Source: Phoronis ovalis (Eukaryota > Phoronida > Phoronidae). From it: a stretch of 11,599 nucleotides of DNA. The stretch's first letter is position 1; each line of letters begins with the position of its first letter. A model generated the notes under the pieces. The model was given only the letters and a program-made list of their open reading frames with translations, searched no databases and was not told the DNA's origin. The stretch is from NCBI GenBank assembly GCA_028565635.1, contig JAOXYB010051946.1, forward strand, positions 1 through 11,599, written 5' to 3'. A program made the position numbers and the translations under genes. Below, one piece after another: positions 7,227-11,599 of the stretch.

Positions 7227-8824
7227 TTTATTACATAAAAGAATTTTATTTAAACAATACAATATATATTAATATCACAACTGTTATATAAACATGATAA
7301 TTAATCATTTCATTATTGCTTTATTAATGTGACAGTGTTAAAATTCCTATTTACAGCCAAAATCCATAGTAAACAATTAAATTCTTAGTCTATTAACTTA
7401 CACATTGGAAGAAAGGCACAAGAGAAAGTTATGCCACAAAAATAAATCTCCTGTTTAATATGTATATTTTTATACTTTTATATCAAGCTAAGATCTACTG
7501 GCACAATATCGGTTCTCAAGTAAAATCATTAAAAATATTATCTCTTTATAAACACCCCAGCTTATTGCTACACAAAAATTACTTTGTAACAATTACCTTT
7601 GTAATATCACCATTTACAAAATATTACTCATTATATCTAAAATATGCATCATGATAATAGGCGAGATAAGTGCACAGTGGTCTCAAAGGTTTCCCTTAAA
7701 AATAGTTTGGGAGCCATTTAAAATCTAAATTAAAACTGTACATTGTATTTTTGTAACAGAATAACAGTTTCACTTATATAACTGATTAAAGGCAAACCTA
7801 TATCCAGTTAAAAATACAGCAACACCCAATCATAAAATACAAAATGACAGAAACCTGCTGTACAATAGATAAGATTACCTAAAAACTCAGCGTAAATATT
7901 ACACTGGTGTTCAAAATCACGCTCTGCTATTTCGGCTCATGACTTGTCACATACTAAGCAATATTTTCCCCAATTATTCGAAAAATGTCCAATTCCATCA
8001 ATACATTTCAAAAAAAAGTTGACATACAAAAACATACAGAAAATTGTTATATCTACAAAAAGATTTCTCAAAAACAAACAATACATAAATAAATTTCATG
8101 TCTGTATTATTGCTTCATTTTCATTTTTTGTTCTTGGACAAATCTTAACCTTGGCAATATCGCCTAATACACTCCAAGGAAAAAGGCAGATCTCACAATC
8201 ACAAACAATTAGAAGTGTTATGCCTTTTAAAATGTGTTGGGGGAATAACAAAAATATTTAAAACATCGGGAGTAAAAAGAAATGCCAAGTACAAAGTTGT
8301 TTATTCTCAGCATCAAATGTTTGATCAGTATTAATGACATCTACTGGTAAAGACTGACATCATTTGTGATGACAGTTTTGATACAAGTTAAAAATCTTTT
8401 ATCACACAAAAATATTTTAAAACAAATACTGAAAACAACATTTTCTTTATTTAAGAAAGAGGTATAAGTAAATGTATCGCTTTCTGGAATATAACATACA
8501 GGTAACAGAAGTGAATTATGTAGGTACAATAAGATAAAGCTACCACATACTGATGAGATGACATTAGCAAGTTTTTAAAGGTGTTAATCAGAAACGTTCA
8601 CGGATCACTGGTTGTCAGTTGTTTAAAACAATTTTTAAAAAGCAAGACTACAATTCAGCCTTACTGATGAGTTTTTTCTACTCTCCAAAACAAATTAAAA
8701 AGTGTGACACAGCTTATAATTATTTCTGTACCAAAATTCCTTATCACAGAGAGATAGAAGAAACAGATCTAGAATATTATAGAACATAATGCAACCTACG
8801 TATATGTGCCACATTCTTAAACTT
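7227..8824 (-). other. probable 3' UTR of the GAB-like gene
   Basis: This region follows the GAB stop codon on the minus strand and is very AT-rich, with no splice pattern or conserved frame. Candidate AATAAA polyadenylation hexamers on the minus strand lie at 8451-8446, 8305-8300, 7325-7320, 7250-7245 and 7232-7227. The two closely spaced ones near 7230-7250 could mark the distal end, but the true site cannot be chosen from sequence. The 105-codon plus-strand frame at 7944-8261 is lysine- and phenylalanine-rich noise from AT-rich DNA. Confidence 0.4.
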
Positions 8825-9109
8825 TCACATATCTGTTTTGTCACTTATTCTTCGAGAGCTTTCAACGTCTCTTATTGTTGTAGTTAATGCAGCAGTTCTT
8901 ACAAAATCTATCTCGTTATATTCCGTAGGTGTAGTTGGAACAGGTGGGGGTGAATGTGCCTGACTGGGATTCGGACTTTTATCAGGATCTGAGCTTCCCC
9001 CTTCGAGGTCAAGATCAAGATACTGTATTTCATCTTTTTTTGCATTTCTCTTCGGAGGAGGGGGAGTTGCACTTAGACGAGATCGAGCCTTTGGAGGGCT
9101 ATCATATAT
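8825..9109 (-). CDS. GAB: GAB-family docking protein, last coding exon (SHP2-binding C-terminus)
   Basis: GAB proteins are cytoplasmic scaffolds that, once tyrosine-phosphorylated below receptor kinases, recruit SHP2, PI3K and GRB2. This exon gives the final 94 residues and a stop at 8827-8825. Visible in order: YDSPP (2-6); a proline-basic segment, PPPPKRNAKK (16-25); EIQYLDLDLEG (27-37); a proline/serine linker; and TEYNEIDFVRTAALTTTIRD (62-81). The last two match the two SHP2-binding tyrosine motifs of GAB1/GAB2 (YLDLDL, and DYVVVD followed by KTLAL), with Y30 and Y64 being 34 residues apart against 32 in human GAB1. The TTTTCCAG acceptor is at 9112-9110, and the exon starts in phase 0. 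An in-frame ATG inside the intron at 9136 is not the start. Assignment is by eye. IRS/DOS-type docking proteins are the nearest alternatives, and Drosophila DOS is the GAB homologue. Confidence 0.85.
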   Translation of the reverse strand: MYDSPPKARSRLSATPPPPKRNAKKDEIQYLDLDLEGGSSDPDKSPNPSQAHSPPPVPTTPTEYNEIDFVRTAALTTTIRDVESSRRISDKTDM

Positions 9110-9939
9110 CTGGAAAACAAATATGGAAATATCCAATGCATTAACAATGAAATAACTTGATGCTAAAGCTGCTGTTAAAAAATAAAAATATCACATTAAT
9201 TATTAAAAAATCTGTTTGTATTCTAGAAAACGCATGACAAACTTTAACACAGTTTCTATTTTTAATACATTACAACAAAATATACAAACTTGCTGATATT
9301 ATTTCACTTTGCACATACATTATATTGCTATTTCATGTACACACAAATTTACATTAGATTTGTTACAACATGAGCCAGTGTAAAAAGAGTCTTTATTTTT
9401 CATATTCAAGTAAACTACTTTTTCATAACTACGATTGAGAAAAACACGTTGGGTGCTTAACAGAAAAATTTAACAGCTACCTACTGGTCTGCACCAATGC
9501 CCAAAGAGTAATGGATCTGCTTAGTATCTAGATAATTATTTTTTCCTGCTTCCTGATACCTTAACCTGTATGCAGTGCCGATGAAATGCATTATTTCAAG
9601 TGTACTCATGTATGGCCGTCACATTATGTTCAAAACACTGAATAGATCACCATGTATATTTTCAAAATGAGAACTATTCAAGCAGACCACAAGAGTACAC
9701 TTTCATCAGGGGTTTAGGACCTCTCTTTAATGTTGGAAATTATATTTAGCTAAATGACCCAATAAGAAATGTCATATCTTCAAAATTAAATGACTCCTCG
9801 AGCTTTAAAGTACTCAACACCTCTGATTGGTTTATGTAGCAACAACGAACCTGAAACAGTTTATTGTTCCAAAGCGAAAGAACTGATGGTGGGGTAGAAA
9901 TCATAAGATGCTGAGAATAGTAATAATGCAAAGACGTAC
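9110..9939 (-). other. intron between the last two GAB exons
   Basis: The donor GTACGT (9939-9934) and acceptor TTTTCCAG (ending at 9110) bound an 830-base phase-0 intron. A minus-strand frame at 9746-9931 lies inside it and is not coding. Nothing else was recognised. Confidence 0.7.
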
Positions 9940-10039
9940 CCTACTAGTTTTCTCTTCCTCATCTTCTGAACCAGAGCTTGAGTCAGAACTAGATGCAGAA
10001 TGTTGCACTTTTTGTGGCAGTAACACTTTTTTTTGATTT
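9940..10039 (-). CDS. GAB: GAB-family docking protein, penultimate coding exon (serine-rich acidic linker)
   Basis: This 100-base exon contributes one base plus 33 codons. The first base completes the split codon from the exon ending at 10886 (AC+A, threonine). The peptide begins NQKKVLLPQKVQHS and continues with ASSSDSSSGSEDEEEKTSR. The HSASSSDSSSGSEDEEE portion parallels the HST..SSSDS..SEE segment of human GAB1, which precedes a YVPM PI3K-binding motif. That motif is absent here. The acceptor is TTCTAG (ending at 10040) with a weak pyrimidine tract, and the donor is AGG|GTACGT. An eight-A run (minus strand) lies in the coding sequence near the exon start, so an indel there would break the frame; as read, the frame is intact. 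Confidence 0.75.
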
Positions 10040-10885
10040 CTAGAATAATATTGACAATAAGCTTTGGAATAAATTCTCTGATTAGCTTACCATTTATAGA
10101 ACAAGTTGTTACAAAACAATAAAAAACAAGTTATTGTTTTTGGTACAAAGGTCATTTCATCTCACTTTAACACTTACAACAATAGTTTAAACCACCAGAA
10201 TATAATGGGATACAAAATATAAACCAAGGAAATAGTTACTGCATAAATGTGGATCAAATCCTCATCTAGAAGTCTGAGTAGTTTCAAACTAAACACTGCA
10301 GATTATTTTACAACTCGAAGGTGCATTAAACTAACCAGATAAGGTAGCTCTTGAGGTGGCTATCTGTTCAGGCAACTTATTCACACTTTACATTTTGAAG
10401 TTTATTTTGGTTAGTTAAATGAAAAAGTAGATTAATAAAAGTATACATTTTTGAAGGTACTAGAATAAAAAATGTGAAAAAATTACTTTACTTGTGTTTC
10501 ACATGAATATATAATCAGCATGGGGCCACTTTGGGTATAAACTCACTTGTTTTTAAAACCATAAACGAAAAAAATATAAGTCCCAAAACTCCTACATAAA
10601 AGCCGAAACTTGGCCAAAACTTACTTCCAACAGGGACCTGTACTAACATGTCACAGATTTTAAAATTTTATTGTCTTTAAATGTTATGCTTAAATACATC
10701 AGAATATATCAAATGAAAAGCCTGTATGGATGCATATACTTTCAAAATACATACACTTTTGTTTCTCTATCTTTTCATTTAAGTAGTTAAAATTTTAACA
10801 CAAAGTATAAAGTGTGAATAAATTGTGCAGAAAAGTATTATCTACCTAAAACTAAAATATTTAAATAATACAAGACAAAACTCAC
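10040..10885 (-). other. intron upstream of the penultimate GAB exon
   Basis: An 846-base phase-2 intron lies between the donor GTGAGT (10885-10880) and the acceptor TTCTAG (10045-10040). It is AT-rich, with no gene or repeat recognised inside. Confidence 0.65.
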
Positions 10886-10979
10886 GTGGGTCTCCTATGA
10901 GGTGGAGTTCCAGCAGGTGAATTTTTCTTGAAACTTCTTGTTCTTGGTGTCGGTACAATATTGCAGGCATATGAATCCA
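10886..10979 (-). CDS. GAB: GAB-family docking protein, third-last coding exon
   Basis: The 94-base exon has two bases of a split codon, 30 codons, then two bases. It encodes DSYACNIVPTPRTRSFKK followed by NSPAGTPPHRRP. The TRSF-basic-S pattern resembles the ITRSFARDSS segment of human GAB1, which likewise lies before the serine-rich acidic stretch. The acceptor is TATAG (ending at 10980) and the donor AC|GTGAGT is strong. Phase matches the following exon exactly. The basic, proline-rich composition fits the unstructured tail of GAB proteins. The N-terminal PH domain and most of the tail lie beyond the right-hand edge of this window. Confidence 0.7.
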
Positions 10980-11599
10980 CTATACATATAAAATAATAAG
11001 GGAACATTAGTAAAACGATTCATATATTCATTAAGCTACAAATTAACTTTAGGAAACTATTGAGTAGAATATGGAGCTCATAAGTATAGTGCTGATTGAC
11101 AATAACCGATTCCAAAGGAACAATTAAAAGCCTTGAATATTGTCTTATTAACATTATTTACCTATTAAAATAATTATCTATACTGTCAAAGTATCAAACG
11201 TTATGTTCATGCAGTTGTTCAGCAAATGATGCAACAAAGCACATTACACATCATGTACAGCTTACATACAGTCAGTCATGGCAAATCACAAAAAGCATAC
11301 AAACTTAAAATATTGCAACTACATACATCTGAACTTCTCATTGTTTTCACATCACAAAAAGAATAACAGGCAATGTTACAACCAACAATTTTCAATTATC
11401 AGGCTTAATTACATCATAGTACGAGGTTGTGTTGACACTATAGTACCGGCATATTAAAACACGGATTTTTTCTTTTTTTTGGGGACCTGGCATTTTAATT
11501 TTGGGTGTTTTGTAAGGTCAACACTAGCCTGTGTACAGGCTGAGGAAGGACCCCTGAAAGGACTAATTATATATAAGGATTTAATATATTGATACTTGA
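10980..11599 (-). other. intron upstream of the visible GAB exons (continues off the window)
   Basis: No further GAB exon was found up to the window edge on the minus strand. A small hairpin (AGCCTGT and ACAGGCT, 11526-11541) and a T-rich tract near 11466-11480 suggest a repeat fragment at the far right, but with one copy it cannot be defined. Confidence 0.5.
11526..11541. repeat. 7-bp hairpin at the right edge
   Basis: AGCCTGT (11526-11532) and ACAGGCT (11535-11541) are perfect reverse complements around a 2-base gap. The surrounding sequence is richer in GC than its flanks, so it may belong to an unidentified repeat. Confidence 0.4.

Noticed and set aside
7944-8261. 105-codon open frame on the plus strand
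   Set aside because: It lies opposite the probable GAB 3' UTR. Its composition is rich in K, I, F and Q, as expected from AT-rich DNA, and it has no domain or conserved motif.
8935-9144. 69-codon open frame on the plus strand
   Set aside because: It is antisense to the well-supported GAB exon on the minus strand.

Overview
This window is animal (metazoan) genomic DNA. It is AT-rich, its genes are split by GT-AG introns, and most of it is non-coding with decayed repeats. The coding evidence points to an invertebrate: the one protein I recognise is a GAB-family (GRB2-associated binder) docking protein whose C-terminus matches vertebrate GAB1/GAB2 only in its key motifs. I cannot name the species or phylum from this sequence.

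Layout. (1) 1-650 is the 3' part of a TGACCT-rich repeat ending in a hairpin plus CTAA, like a Helitron 3' end. 2041-2330 holds a second copy on the opposite strand, so the two copies lie tail to tail. (2) About 2394-2550, 4181-4505 and 4641-4931 are diverged copies of another repeat. The second contains a degenerate minisatellite of about 31 bp. (3) On the minus strand, 3632 down to about 3211 looks like the 5' end of a small split gene that I do not recognise. It has an ATG, two coding-like exons that join in phase, and a third candidate exon with a conflicting frame. A CCAAT box and a 21-bp palindrome lie just upstream. (4) 4932-7200 has no gene I can support, but contains a CpG-rich patch (5440-5660) and several hairpins. 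(5) On the minus strand, 10979 down to 8825 carries the last three coding exons of the GAB gene, probably with a 3' UTR running down to about 7200. (6) 10980-11599 is the intron upstream of those exons, as far as I can see.

The three GAB exons encode about 158 C-terminal residues: a basic TRSF-containing stretch, a serine-rich acidic linker, proline-rich segments, and the paired tyrosine motifs (YLDLDL and YNEI, 34 residues apart) that bind the tandem SH2 domains of the phosphatase SHP2 in known GAB proteins. The reading frame is kept exactly across both introns, which is the best evidence that the gene model is right.

I found no CRISPR array, tRNA, rRNA, operon or other prokaryotic system, and no convincing undescribed system. 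The items most worth a second look are the unidentified small gene, the GAB motif differences and the tail-to-tail repeat pair. All family assignments come from reading the translation by eye; no database search was possible.
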